NCBI RefSeq assembly: GCF_040567655.1 | Contig: NZ_JBEXAC010000001.1 | Span: 3,472,001-3,536,000, forward strand | Source: Chitinophaga sp. H8 | GTDB taxonomy: Bacteria; Bacteroidota; Bacteroidia; Chitinophagales; Chitinophagaceae | Direction of reading: 5' to 3' | DNA: 64,000 nt | Shown here: one piece after another, positions 34,260-43,584 of the stretch | Numbering within the stretch: position 1 is the stretch's first letter | How the letters are laid out: every line of letters begins with the position of its first letter | Program-made: the position numbers and the translations under genes | The notes under the pieces: model-generated | Told to the model about the DNA's origin: nothing | The model's input: the letters and a program-made list of their open reading frames with translations, nothing else | Databases searched by the model: none

Positions 34260-34504
34260 GCTATTCTTGGATAAAGTTTGAAAGTTAATGCTCCTCCCTT
34301 TCGAAAGGCACCGCAAAAATATTGTTTGTTGATGAAAAAGCAAAGGATTTGACAGAATGCATACAATAAACTATTGAGCATTAGCCACCAGCATACAAGT
34401 TACCTGGCCTCAGACCCTCATCATAAACATTAAAATATTTTACCAAGTAATAGATATTATACATATATTAGCTATTACTATTATATATCCCTAAGCCTTT
34501 TCCT

Positions 34505-35137
34505 ATGTTTACCATTACCACGCTCACGATCTCATTCCTCATTGCGCTTTCCTGTAAGATCAAAAAAGTGAAGGCTCCCCTGCTGGAAGGTCTTTTATGG
34601 TATGTACACCTGGTACTCTTATTTTTTTCTGTGATCAGTGTACTTCTGCTGGTCAACGACTACGGTTTTAAAGGGATCCGTACCGAGCGGGTATTCCTCT
34701 CCCTTTATGCGGGCACAGGCATGATCCTGTACGGGTTATCCAAAGGAGTGGTCAATGCCCGGCAGTTTTATCTGCTTTGCTTCTTCAGCACCCCATTTAT
34801 CTTATTATTCGGGATAGTATTCCCTCCGCTCAAAATGCTGACCGTGGTGATAGGCATCACCCTATTGGCAGATGGCAACCAGCACCGCTACCGGATTGAC
34901 GATGATTTTTCCCTGCAAACCAGCAGCCTGGGGATCTTCTCTCCCCATCCTGAATACGCCCTGGTGGAAGATAAGTACTGGTTTTTCGAAAAGGTAACCG
35001 GCCCTGTTATTGACTATCCCGTGATCCCCAAAACAGTATCTGCTGCCAAAACTGCGACCGACAGTGTACATATCAGCATCAGCCCCGGTAATGCTCCGGT
35101 TGAAAAAATGGATACCACGATTGCTTTGAGGAGGTAG
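34505..35137 (+). CDS. Uncharacterised membrane protein
   Basis: This 210-residue protein has about four hydrophobic segments in its first 125 residues (for example FLIALSC, HLVLLFFSVISVLLLV, FLSLYAGTGMILYGL, PFILLFGIVF). A soluble C-terminal tail of about 85 residues follows, containing YRIDDDFSLQTSSLGIFSPHPEYALVEDKYWFFEK. The tail ends in a low-complexity Ser/Thr/Ala-rich stretch. I do not recognise a family. It is monocistronic and followed by an unusual array of 11-bp repeats. Confidence 0.65.
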   Translation: MFTITTLTISFLIALSCKIKKVKAPLLEGLLWYVHLVLLFFSVISVLLLVNDYGFKGIRTERVFLSLYAGTGMILYGLSKGVVNARQFYLLCFFSTPFILLFGIVFPPLKMLTVVIGITLLADGNQHRYRIDDDFSLQTSSLGIFSPHPEYALVEDKYWFFEKVTGPVIDYPVIPKTVSAAKTATDSVHISISPGNAPVEKMDTTIALRR

Positions 35138-35235
35138 ATAAACGGAGAAAATTGTATCAGTGTACTCCCCTACGATACTGCCCAAAGCCTGTTAAGCCAC
35201 CTTTTAGCTATAATAAAGCCTACTCATCCTTAGGG

Positions 35236-35290
35236 TTAAAGTACCCTTAAAGTATCCTTAAAGTACCCTTGAAGTACCCATATAGTACCC
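35236..35290. repeat. Five tandem 11-bp repeats
   Basis: Units are TTAAAGTACCC, TTAAAGTATCC, TTAAAGTACCC, TTGAAGTACCC and ATATAGTACCC. The period of 11 bp keeps each unit on nearly the same face of the helix. Confidence 0.85.
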
Positions 35291-35315
35291 CTTAAAGGAG
35301 ATACTATATGGATAC
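35274..35315. repeat. Inverted repeat at the end of the 11-bp array
   Basis: GTACCCATATAGTA (35274-35287) and TACTATATGGATAC (35302-35315) pair over 14 positions with one mismatch around a 14-base loop that itself contains CCTTAAAGG. It overlaps the last two repeat units. Confidence 0.75.
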
Positions 35316-35380
35316 CTCATCCCAGCTTCTAATGTAATTTAAACCTGTCTGTTTCCTAACGCTGCTTCCAGGTTACCATA

Positions 35381-35418
35381 AAAAAAAGATGGCCCATACA
35401 GGTGGACCATCTTTTTTT
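35381..35418. terminator. Bidirectional terminator before the thiolase gene
   Basis: A 12-bp stem, AAAAAAAGATGG / CCATCTTTTTTT, is extended by CC/GG after one mismatch. It has T-runs in both directions and is shared by the convergent membrane-protein and thiolase genes. Confidence 0.85.
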
Positions 35419-35454
35419 ACTAGTCGTAGCCTTTAACAGGCTGCGTTGTCAGGT

Positions 35455-36627
35455 TTATACTTTCTCTATCACGATAGCGCTGGCACCGCCGCCGCCATTA
35501 CAAATACCTGCTACTCCATAGCGACCCTTATTTTCGTGTAAAATGGCATTCAGAGTTACCACAATACGGGCACCACTGCAACCAATCGGGTGCCCCATGG
35601 CCACTGCCCCGCCCCATACATTCAGCTTGTCCATCGACAGGCCCAGGTCTTTGGCATTGGCAATCGCCACACAGGAAAATGCTTCATTGATCTCCGCAAA
35701 ATCCATATCAGCCACCTTCAATCCTGCTTTATCCAGGGCTTTATTGATAGCCTTTACCGGTGTAGTAGTAAACCATTCCGGCGCCTGGGAAGCATCTGCA
35801 AAACTAACGATTTTAGCTAAAGGCTTCAGACCCAATGCTTTCAGTTTTTCTCCACTTACCAGCAATACTGCCGCGGCACCATCGTTAATCTTAGACGCAT
35901 TGGCAGCAGTAACGGTCCCATCTTTCTGAAAGGCTGGTTTTAAAGTAGGCATCTTCTCAAAATTCACCTTCTTTACGTCTTCATCTTCGCTGACGATCAC
36001 GGTTTGCCTGCCTTTTACTTCCACCGGCACAATCTCTCCCTTAAAATACCCTTTTGCAGTAGCTGCGGCAGCACGTTTGTAACTTTCAACAGCAAAGGCA
36101 TCCTGGTCTTCGCGGGTAATCTTGTACTCCGCAGCACAGATCTCTGCGGCATTGCCCATATGGAAATCCTTGTACGGATCCCAGAGGCCATCCCGTAAAA
36201 TACCATCTATCACCGCACCATGTCCTAAACGATAGCCACTCCTGGCCTTATCCAGGTAATAAGGGATATTGGTCATGCTTTCCATGCCCCCGGCTACTAC
36301 TACCTCATTATCGCCCAGCATGATACTCTGTGCACCCAGCATAATCGCTTTCATACCGGAGGCACATACTTTATTTACCGTGGTACAAGGTACATTGGTA
36401 GGGATGCCGGCATAGATACTGGCCTGATTAGCAGGCGCCTGTCCTACGTTGGCACTGATTACATTGCCCATATATACTTCATTTACCTCGCTGGCGGCTA
36501 CTCCGGCTCTTTCCAGCACGGCTTTGATCACCGTAGCACCCAATTGGGTAGCAGGCACGGCTGCCAGGTCTCCATTAAGGGCTCCAATCGGTGTGCGGGC
36601 TGTTGATACAATAAATACTTCTTTCAT
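35455..36627 (-). CDS. Acetyl-CoA C-acetyltransferase (thiolase)
   Basis: The 390-residue enzyme, started at ATG 36625-36627 (MKEVFIVSTARTPIG), joins or cleaves acetyl units of acetoacetyl-CoA. The nucleophilic Cys lies in TTVNKVCASGMKAIMLG. The catalytic His is in INEAFSCVA, with the second Cys region at GHPIGCSGARIVVTL. The ending GICNGGGGASAIVIEKV is the classic C-terminal signature. A 31-residue upstream extension of the frame lacks family similarity. It is monocistronic. The enzyme may serve ketone-body, fatty-acid or isoprenoid metabolism. Confidence 0.93.
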   Translation of the reverse strand: MKEVFIVSTARTPIGALNGDLAAVPATQLGATVIKAVLERAGVAASEVNEVYMGNVISANVGQAPANQASIYAGIPTNVPCTTVNKVCASGMKAIMLGAQSIMLGDNEVVVAGGMESMTNIPYYLDKARSGYRLGHGAVIDGILRDGLWDPYKDFHMGNAAEICAAEYKITREDQDAFAVESYKRAAAATAKGYFKGEIVPVEVKGRQTVIVSEDEDVKKVNFEKMPTLKPAFQKDGTVTAANASKINDGAAAVLLVSGEKLKALGLKPLAKIVSFADASQAPEWFTTTPVKAINKALDKAGLKVADMDFAEINEAFSCVAIANAKDLGLSMDKLNVWGGAVAMGHPIGCSGARIVVTLNAILHENKGRYGVAGICNGGGGASAIVIEKV

Positions 36628-36908
36628 TGCTTTGTAAAATTGAATTGGGTTGACCAGAATTAATAAAACCAAATATAGGAAATGCCGGGCAGATGAAAAG
36701 GGATTGTCGCCTGAAAGCATGCCCCCTCCGCCACGTATGGCCTGCCTGATTAAGTAGAAACCCCTAAATAAAAAATTCCCCTTTTACCCGCATACCCGGC
36801 CACCCGGGAAGCTGTTATTTTGCCAAATAACTACCATCTGCATAGCATCTCTTACAAAGTAGCACTAACCGGTACGTTTTTAATACCCCGTTTGTAAACA
36901 ATAAATAT

Positions 36909-37697
36909 ATGAAATATCTATATGTGGTAATATTATTGCCGGTCCTATACACAATTGCCGGCTGTAAAAAAGACAGATCCCCTGTTCCTGCTCCTTCAAC
37001 AGACTCCGTATACCGGGTAAGTATGACAAAATTTTACTTTATAGACCAATCATATTACACGGAACAATATAGCTATGATACCCTGGGAATGCTCACCAAG
37101 GCAACAGACCGGCACCCGGATGGTACTTTAATGAGTTTTCAGGCTTATGAGCGCAATAACGGACAACTACTGGCCTATCACCTGCATAATAACGCTGCCG
37201 TAAAGGTAGCTACCCATGCCTGCGAATATGAGGGAAAGAGTATTCGGAAAATAACCTACACAGAATTTAAGCCGGAACCGGTACTCATTTTTGACCGCAC
37301 ACTGGTATATACCAACGAACTGCCCACCTTTGTTACCTACACAGGTGCCCTGTACTATTCCACCACCCTTACCTGGTGGCAGGGCAATATCATCCGGATT
37401 GTTACCCGTAACCTGCCGGATAATACCCTGAAAGAAGAAACCCTGTTCGAATACGACGATAAACAGAACCCCTACTTTGATATCGGCGGTATACCCGATG
37501 GTAATGCCCGGTATAACTCCCGCAACAATATTACGCGCGTTAAAACCCTGGAGCCGGATGGAGCGGTAAAACAGGCGTTTGCTTTATCTTACGAGTATAA
37601 TGCTAAAGGTTATCCGACCACTTCCTTCACCACTTACCCGGATGGTAAAAAAATCCAGGAGCAAACTTTTGAATACGCCTTTTTCCCGGTGCAATAA
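36909..37697 (+). CDS. Lipoprotein, YD-repeat-like (copy 1 of a tandem duplication)
   Basis: The 262-residue protein has a lipobox TIAGC (Cys around 19) after MKYLYVVILLPVLY. The body consists of antiparallel-strand repeats with YD and YE motifs (YSYDTLGMLTKATDRHPDGTL, FEYDDKQNPYFDIGGIPDGN, YEYNAKGYPTTSFTTYPDGK). They resemble YD/Rhs-type beta-strand repeats, but the chain is too short for an Rhs toxin. It is likely a periplasmic or surface lipoprotein of unknown function. The second copy starts 222 bp downstream and shares its promoter region and 3' flank. Confidence 0.78.
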   Translation: MKYLYVVILLPVLYTIAGCKKDRSPVPAPSTDSVYRVSMTKFYFIDQSYYTEQYSYDTLGMLTKATDRHPDGTLMSFQAYERNNGQLLAYHLHNNAAVKVATHACEYEGKSIRKITYTEFKPEPVLIFDRTLVYTNELPTFVTYTGALYYSTTLTWWQGNIIRIVTRNLPDNTLKEETLFEYDDKQNPYFDIGGIPDGNARYNSRNNITRVKTLEPDGAVKQAFALSYEYNAKGYPTTSFTTYPDGKKIQEQTFEYAFFPVQ

Positions 37698-37706
37698 ACT
37701 GCCGGA

Positions 37707-37751
37707 ATCAAAAATCACCATTTTCGTGTAAGTTTGCAGTTGCATCAATTT
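37707..37751 (+). repeat. 3'-flank repeat, copy 1
   Basis: These 45 bp are essentially identical to 38763-38807, just upstream of dnaG. They contain TAAGTTTG (37729-37736), a full TAnnTTTG -7 box that could also drive the second lipoprotein gene. Confidence 0.8.
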
Positions 37752-37918
37752 CTAATATTTCAATATGAAATGCCGGGTAGAAACTTCACTTTTACCCGCA
37801 TACCTGGGCATCAAAAAAAAACAGTTACTTTGCAGATAATTACGTCTACATCACATGGCATGTAAACCCATACTAAACTGCTATGTTTTTATTAACCCGT
37901 TTGTATATAATAAAATGT

Positions 37919-38752
37919 ATGAAATATCTATATGCTGCAATGCTGTTAATGATCATATATACTACTGCCAGCTGTAAAAAAGACAAGCCCCCTCCTCCAC
38001 CACCTTCAGAAGACTCCGTATACCGGATAAGCATGGTTAAGGTTAAAACTTACGATTTAACAGACAATTCACTAATAACTAATGACTACTCAGCACGTTA
38101 CAGTTATGATTCTCAGGGCCTGCTGGCAAAGATAGTACACCGGAGAGCGGATAGTACCCTAATGGCCTTCTATGTTTATGAACGTAAGAACGGGCTAGTA
38201 ATAGGCCTTCACACGTATAATAGTGATTCCACAAAAGCGGAGACAAATGTCTACGAATATGTAGATAAGCGGATTAAGACAGTGAGCACTAAGGACTACC
38301 ACCGCTCCCCCTCCTACACCTGGCCGCTATTCTTTATTACCCGCATTATGGAATACACGCAGGGATTACTAACCAAAGTTACCTACCCTGGTGACAGTAA
38401 TGCATCCTCTTCATCAACATTGACCTGGTCACAGGGTAATATTATCCAAATCAATAGGTTAAGGAAACTGCCCACAATTACCTTTAAGCAAGAAACCATA
38501 TTGGAATACGACAATAAACTAAACCCCTACTTCAATATTGGTGGCATACCGGACGATAACGAGGTGTATAACTCACGTAACAATATTACCAGCATTAAAT
38601 GGCCGGTGACTCCAGGTGCACCAGTAAAACCGCGGATCACTACCTACGAGTATAATGCTAAAGGTTATCCGACCGCATCATTCACCTCTTATCCGGATGG
38701 TAAAAAAATAAGCGAACATACTTTTGAATACGCCTTTTTCCCGGTGCAATAA
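37919..38752 (+). CDS. Lipoprotein, YD-repeat-like (copy 2 of a tandem duplication)
   Basis: The 277-residue protein starts at ATG 37919-37921 (MKYLYAAMLLMIIYTTASC), giving a lipoprotein leader that matches copy 1. A frame extension of 12 residues upstream is unlikely. It has the same YD/YE strand repeats, the same FNIGGIPDDN and YEYNAKGYPTASFTSYPDGKK blocks and the same C-terminal TFEYAFFPVQ. Differences are concentrated in the middle, where it has extra residues. It ends 68 bp before dnaG, and the intervening sequence carries the dnaG promoter. Function unknown. Confidence 0.78.
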   Translation: MKYLYAAMLLMIIYTTASCKKDKPPPPPPSEDSVYRISMVKVKTYDLTDNSLITNDYSARYSYDSQGLLAKIVHRRADSTLMAFYVYERKNGLVIGLHTYNSDSTKAETNVYEYVDKRIKTVSTKDYHRSPSYTWPLFFITRIMEYTQGLLTKVTYPGDSNASSSSTLTWSQGNIIQINRLRKLPTITFKQETILEYDNKLNPYFNIGGIPDDNEVYNSRNNITSIKWPVTPGAPVKPRITTYEYNAKGYPTASFTSYPDGKKISEHTFEYAFFPVQ

Positions 38753-38762
38753 AGTGGCAGCA

Positions 38763-38807
38763 TCAAAAATCACCATTTTCGTGTAAGTTTGCAGTTGCAT
38801 CAATTTG
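38763..38807 (+). promoter_or_regulatory. 3'-flank repeat copy 2, containing the dnaG -7 box
   Basis: This is the second copy of the 45-bp flank. It contains TAAGTTTG at 38784-38791, predicting transcription from about 38798, 23 bp before the dnaG start codon. No good -33 box is visible. Confidence 0.6.
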
Positions 38808-38820
38808 TTTACATCGATCA

Positions 38821-40788
38821 GTGATTTCACCCAATACGATACAACAGATACTTAGCCGCATAGACATTGTGGAGATAGTGGGCTCTTTCGTAAAGCTGAA
38901 AAAGCGGGGAGCCAACTACCTGGGCCTGTGTCCTTTTCACAATGAAAAAAGCCCTTCGTTTACCGTTTCCCAGAGCAAGGAAATTTACAAGTGCTTTGGT
39001 TGCGGGGCCAGTGGCAATAGTATCAGTTTTCTCATGGAGCATGAAAAATACTCCTATGTGGAAGCATTGCGCTGGCTGGCCCAGAAATATGGGGTAGAAA
39101 TTGAAGAAACCGAAGTAAGTGCCGAGGTAAAGCAACACCAGTTAATGGCAGAAAGCCTGCACATTATCAATGGGTTTGCCAGGGAATACTTCTCAAAAAC
39201 ACTGCTCGAAAGTGAAGAAGGACAGAATGTAGGGGTGAGTTATTTTGAAGAGCGGGGATTTACACAGGATACCATCCGTAAATTCCAGCTGGGATATTGC
39301 CTTAACGAAAAAGATGCTTTTGTAAAAGCAGCCCTGGCCAAAGGCTATAACCTGGAATACCTGCAAAAAACAGGGCTGGTTACCATCCGCAATGAACAAC
39401 CGGTGGACAACTACCGGGGACGGGTCATCTTTCCTATTCATAACCAATCTGGTAAAATCATCGGCTTTGGTGCGCGTATCCTTGTCAAGTCCGACCGGGC
39501 ACCCAAGTATATCAACTCTCCGGAAAGCGAGATCTACGTTAAAAGTAAAGTACTGTATGGTACCTACTTTGCCCGACATGCTATTGACAAGCTCAACGAA
39601 TGTTTGCTGGTAGAAGGTTATACGGACGTGATCTCCCTGCACCAGGCGGGGATTGAAAACGTAGTGGCATCCAGCGGTACCTCCCTTACCCAGGACCAGC
39701 TCAGGCTGATCAAGAAATACACCAACAACCTCACTATTCTGTATGATGGGGACAATGCGGGTGTCAAAGCGGCCTTGAGAGGGCTGGACCTGGCCATTGA
39801 AGAAGGACTGAACGTAAAGCTGGTACTGATCCCTGATAAGGAAGATCCTGACAGCTACGTACAAAAGCTCGGAGCACCTGCATTCCGGGAATTTATAGAA
39901 GAAAATAAACAGGACTTTGTACTCTTCAAGCTCCAGCTTTCCATGAAGGAAGCCGGTAACGACAGTGTACGCAAGTCACAGTTGGTAAATGACATTGCCG
40001 AAACGATTTCCAAAATTGATAAGGTAGAGGATTTTACCAAACAACAGGATTATATCCGCCAGTGCAGCCAGTTCCTCAAAATTGATGAACAGGGGCTGAT
40101 TAACCTGGTGAATAAATTTATCCGGGAACGCCTGCAAAAAAGGGAAAACCTGGCTGCCAAAAACGCTCCCCCTCAGGTAGATGATCTGTCGGAAGAAGCT
40201 ATTGCCGCTATGGAGGCCATGGAGGCGGGCAACAGTGAAATTGATTCCTTTTTTAACAAAGATGAAAAGCAGGAAAGAGAACTGGTAAAAATATTACTGC
40301 GCTTTGGTGATATGCCTTTCAGTGAAGAAGAGCAGAATACTGTAGCAGATTATATTTTCCATTTGCCTTATGATTTTGAATCACTGGCAGACAGTGAAAC
40401 AGTGAAAAAAATACTGCGGGAGTACAAGACATTGTACGATGAAGGGAATACACCGGATAAAAAATGGTTTCTCTACCATCAGGACCAGGACCTGTGCAAA
40501 CAGGTATCTATGATCCTGGAAGATAAAGAAGCGGAGCTGAGTGTAAACTGGAAAGAACGTTTTGAAATAGATACCGTTTTTGGCGACAATGCCTATCTCA
40601 AGGATACTATTTCCACCACCAACTACCTCATTTTAAGAAAGATCAAAAAACTGATCCAGGAAAACCAGCAGGAAATGGAAAAGGCCGATACCTCCGAGTC
40701 ACAGATCACCTGCATGGAAATACACCAGCATCTCAAGCAACTGGAAAAAGAACTGACCCAGGGACTGGGCACCGTTATCTTCAGATAA
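38821..40788 (+). CDS. dnaG: DNA primase
   Basis: The 655-residue primase makes RNA primers for DNA replication. The start codon is GTG (38821-38823). There is no in-frame ATG nearby, and the reading MISPNTIQQILSRIDIVEIV aligns with the normal N-terminus. The zinc finger is CPFH...CFGC (Cys37, His40, Cys58, Cys61). The Toprim domain carries LLVEGYTDVISLHQAG and ILYDGDNAGVKAALRG. The C-terminal helicase-binding part (after about 430) is divergent. The gene ends 2 bp from the convergent folA stop, without a terminator between them. Confidence 0.95.
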   Translation: MISPNTIQQILSRIDIVEIVGSFVKLKKRGANYLGLCPFHNEKSPSFTVSQSKEIYKCFGCGASGNSISFLMEHEKYSYVEALRWLAQKYGVEIEETEVSAEVKQHQLMAESLHIINGFAREYFSKTLLESEEGQNVGVSYFEERGFTQDTIRKFQLGYCLNEKDAFVKAALAKGYNLEYLQKTGLVTIRNEQPVDNYRGRVIFPIHNQSGKIIGFGARILVKSDRAPKYINSPESEIYVKSKVLYGTYFARHAIDKLNECLLVEGYTDVISLHQAGIENVVASSGTSLTQDQLRLIKKYTNNLTILYDGDNAGVKAALRGLDLAIEEGLNVKLVLIPDKEDPDSYVQKLGAPAFREFIEENKQDFVLFKLQLSMKEAGNDSVRKSQLVNDIAETISKIDKVEDFTKQQDYIRQCSQFLKIDEQGLINLVNKFIRERLQKRENLAAKNAPPQVDDLSEEAIAAMEAMEAGNSEIDSFFNKDEKQERELVKILLRFGDMPFSEEEQNTVADYIFHLPYDFESLADSETVKKILREYKTLYDEGNTPDKKWFLYHQDQDLCKQVSMILEDKEAELSVNWKERFEIDTVFGDNAYLKDTISTTNYLILRKIKKLIQENQQEMEKADTSESQITCMEIHQHLKQLEKELTQGLGTVIFR

Positions 40789-40790
40789 GA

Positions 40791-41285
40791 TTATTTTCTG
40801 CGTTCCCACACCTGAAAGGAATAGGCATATTTATGTTTTTCATCCGGCTGATGGGCATCTTCTTTCACCAAGGTCCACTCCGGCTCATGAATAACAGGGA
40901 AATAGGCATCTCCTTCTACGATAGTATGTATGCGGGTTAAATATACGCGTTGCACCAACGGCAGCGCCTGTTTGAATATTTCTGTACCACCGGTAATAAA
41001 CATTTCTGATCCTTCAAATGTGCGGGCTTTATCAATAGCTGCTGCAATAGAAGGCACTACCCATACCCCTTCCTGCTTATAATCCGGCTGCCGGGTAATC
41101 ACAATATTCTGTCGTCCCGGCAATGGCTTACCCACCGATTCAAAAGTTTTCCGTCCCATGATAATTGGTTTTCCCAGTGTATGGCTTTTGAAATATTTCA
41201 GATCTGCCGGCATGTGCCAGGGCAGTTTGTTATCAATACCTATTACCTGGTTTTCTGATGCCGCTACAATAACGGAAATGATCAT
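40791..41285 (-). CDS. folA: Dihydrofolate reductase
   Basis: The 164-residue enzyme reduces dihydrofolate to tetrahydrofolate with NADPH. It contains IDNKLPWHMPADLKYFK (the active-site WHMPAD), PIIMGRKTFESVGKPLPGRQNIVITR and MFITGGTEIFKQALP. These are the standard folate- and NADPH-binding motifs. It follows thyA by 36 bp on the same strand, so the thymidylate cycle enzymes are made together. Confidence 0.95.
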   Translation of the reverse strand: MIISVIVAASENQVIGIDNKLPWHMPADLKYFKSHTLGKPIIMGRKTFESVGKPLPGRQNIVITRQPDYKQEGVWVVPSIAAAIDKARTFEGSEMFITGGTEIFKQALPLVQRVYLTRIHTIVEGDAYFPVIHEPEWTLVKEDAHQPDEKHKYAYSFQVWERRK

Positions 41286-41321
41286 GGGATGACAGATTAC
41301 GAATGCGTGATGATGAATGTA

Positions 41322-42143
41322 CTATACGGCTACCGGCGCTTTGATATGTGCATGATGCTGGTAGTTGACCAGCTCAAAGTCTTCATACTTAAATGAAAAA
41401 AGGTCTTTCACATCCGGGTTGATCTTCATTTGCGGCAGCGGGAAAGGCGCTCTGCTCAATTGCAGGGTAGCCTGTTCCAGATGGTTGCTGTACAAATGCA
41501 CATCTCCAAAGGTGTGGATAAATTCTCCTGGTTCCAGGTGGCACACCTGCGCCATCATCATCGTTAACAATGCGTAGGACGCAATGTTGAAAGGTACGCC
41601 TAAAAACACATCCGCACTGCGCTGATATAGCTGGCAACTGAGTTTGCCTTTGGTTTCACCTTTGCCGGCATCGGGAGGGGTTACATAAAACTGGAACAGG
41701 CAATGACAGGGACTTAAAGCCATATCCGGCAGGTCGCCCACATTCCAGGCATTGACAATAATACGTCGGGAATCAGGATTGTTTTTTATCTGGTGCAAGG
41801 CATCACTGATCTGGTCAATCACTTTACCGTCACGGGCTTCCCAGCTACGCCATTGTTTACCGTATACAGGTCCCAGGTCACCATTTTCATCCGCCCATTC
41901 ATCCCAGATCTTTACACCGTGTTCTTTCAGGTATTTGATATTGGTATCCCCGTTAAGGAACCAAAGCAATTCATATATAATGGATTTCAGGTGCAGTTTT
42001 TTAGTAGTTGTTACCGGAAATCCTGCTTTCAGATCGAAGCGGAACTGGTAGCCAAAACAGCTGGTAGTACCGGTACCGGTACGGTCTGTTTTAGTAGTGC
42101 CGTTATCTATAATATGTTGTAATAATGATAAGTACTGCTGCAT
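41322..42143 (-). CDS. thyA: Thymidylate synthase
   Basis: The 273-residue enzyme methylates dUMP to dTMP using methylene-tetrahydrofolate. The nucleophilic Cys146 lies in [33 protein letters not shown] binds the phosphate, and [19 protein letters not shown] is the conserved block. The ending [13 protein letters not shown] matches the family C-terminus. It is slightly longer than the 264-residue E. coli enzyme. It is upstream of folA in a probable operon. Confidence 0.95.
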   Translation of the reverse strand: MQQYLSLLQHIIDNGTTKTDRTGTGTTSCFGYQFRFDLKAGFPVTTTKKLHLKSIIYELLWFLNGDTNIKYLKEHGVKIWDEWADENGDLGPVYGKQWRSWEARDGKVIDQISDALHQIKNNPDSRRIIVNAWNVGDLPDMALSPCHCLFQFYVTPPDAGKGETKGKLSCQLYQRSADVFLGVPFNIASYALLTMMMAQVCHLEPGEFIHTFGDVHLYSNHLEQATLQLSRAPFPLPQMKINPDVKDLFSFKYEDFELVNYQHHAHIKAPVAV

Positions 42144-42186
42144 AACATGGCAAGTTACGGAATAATAGATAATCCGTAAAATGCAG

Positions 42187-43365
42187 CTATAAACGTCTTC
42201 TCTTAAACTCTTTCTTAATCAGCCCCAGTTCCCGGCCCATTTGCCCGGCAATGGAAGTATTTTCCTGTGCCCGGCGTATCAGGTAAGGCATTACATCCTT
42301 TACCGGGCCATAAGGCAGGTATTTAGATACCCGGTAGCCGGCATGTGCCAGGTTAAAGGTGATATTGTCACTCATTCCGTACAACTGTGAAAAGCTCACA
42401 TGTGGATGATTATGTACGATCTCCCGCTGATCCATGTATTGTGCCGCCAGCATACAACTGTTTTCATTGTGGGTGCCGATGAATACACCCAGTTGTGCCA
42501 CCCTGTCCAGGCAGAATCTTACTGCAGTATCATAATCTTTATCCGTAGCCGCTTTGCTGGGCTGTATAGGAGTAGGATAATTATTTTCTTCCGCACGTTT
42601 ATTTTCCTTCTCCATGTAGGCACCTCTTACCAGCTTGGCACCCAGGAGGTATCCCAGTCGTTGTGCTTTTTCAAAAGACTGTTGCAGGAAAGACAGCCTG
42701 TCATGGCAATACAGCTGGAATGTATTGTAGATGATCACCTTTTCTTTATTAAACAGTGCCATCATTTCATCTGCCAGGTCATCCACAGGCTGTTGTATCC
42801 AGCTTTCTTCCGCATCTATCAGCAGGCCAACGTTATGCTGGGCAGCCGCTTCAGCTACAGAATGGATACGGGAACGTACATGTGTATATTCCTGCTGTTC
42901 CTGGTGGGTAAGGGGATCTTTACGGTGTACCTTTTCCAGCAGGCCAAAGCGGGCAAAGCCGGTTACCTTGATAGCAATGAATGGAATATAAGGTTTATCA
43001 GCAGCATACTGGATAGCACGGATAAATTCAGGTACCGCTTTATCATAGCTTTCTTCACCTTCCATGGCTTCTACCCCATAGTCGAGCACAATGCCTACAT
43101 TATAATTACCGAGTAACAGGGCAGTGTGCGCCGCGTCTTCCAGGCTTTCTCCTCCGCAAAACTGTTGAAAGATGGTATTTTTAATGATGCCTTTAACAGG
43201 CAGTCTTAATTTAAAGGCCCAGGGAGTGAATATTGCTCCTAACTTCACCAGCCAGGGTTTGCCGATGTTACTGAATAAAAAGTTGGCTTTTCTTAAATCC
43301 TTGTCCGTCTTGCTCTCAAACGCTATGGCGGTATTATCAAATGATAATGGTAGCTGCTTTTCCAT
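42187..43365 (-). CDS. Proline dehydrogenase
   Basis: The 392-residue FAD enzyme oxidises proline to pyrroline-5-carboxylate. The ATG at 43363-43365 ([16 protein letters not shown]) is preferred over an upstream TTG. Motifs include [44 protein letters not shown] and [43 protein letters not shown], where the two adjacent arginines bind the substrate carboxylate. It is a single-function enzyme without the aldehyde dehydrogenase domain of PutA. It is 43 bp upstream of thyA. Confidence 0.9.
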   Translation of the reverse strand: MEKQLPLSFDNTAIAFESKTDKDLRKANFLFSNIGKPWLVKLGAIFTPWAFKLRLPVKGIIKNTIFQQFCGGESLEDAAHTALLLGNYNVGIVLDYGVEAMEGEESYDKAVPEFIRAIQYAADKPYIPFIAIKVTGFARFGLLEKVHRKDPLTHQEQQEYTHVRSRIHSVAEAAAQHNVGLLIDAEESWIQQPVDDLADEMMALFNKEKVIIYNTFQLYCHDRLSFLQQSFEKAQRLGYLLGAKLVRGAYMEKENKRAEENNYPTPIQPSKAATDKDYDTAVRFCLDRVAQLGVFIGTHNENSCMLAAQYMDQREIVHNHPHVSFSQLYGMSDNITFNLAHAGYRVSKYLPYGPVKDVMPYLIRRAQENTSIAGQMGRELGLIKKEFKRRRL

Positions 43366-43584
43366 GGTTCGCAAAGTTAAGGGGCTCTCATTATTCTAAC
43401 AAAACCCCGGGGTACTTCATGACGGTGGGATGATATGCCGCTTTTACCATTTTCTAATATTGTCAAAAAATCTTACCCTTTTATTAACTAAATTGCCAGC
43501 TTCTTTGCGATCTCTTAAAATTAATCAGCGCATAAATACATTTCATTTTTTAATTATTTTTATTGCTTACCTGTAATTGCCGCC

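Larger units (their letters stand above)
35138..35454. other. Intergenic region with tandem repeats and terminator
   Basis: The 317 bp between two convergent genes contain five 11-bp tandem repeats (35236-35290), a long inverted repeat (35274-35315) and a terminator hairpin (35381-35418). I see no gene in it. Confidence 0.6.

Noticed and set aside
36841..36905. Possible tRNA or small RNA before the first lipoprotein gene
   Set aside because: No cloverleaf or conserved tRNA bases; the sequence is explained as the promoter region copied in the duplication.
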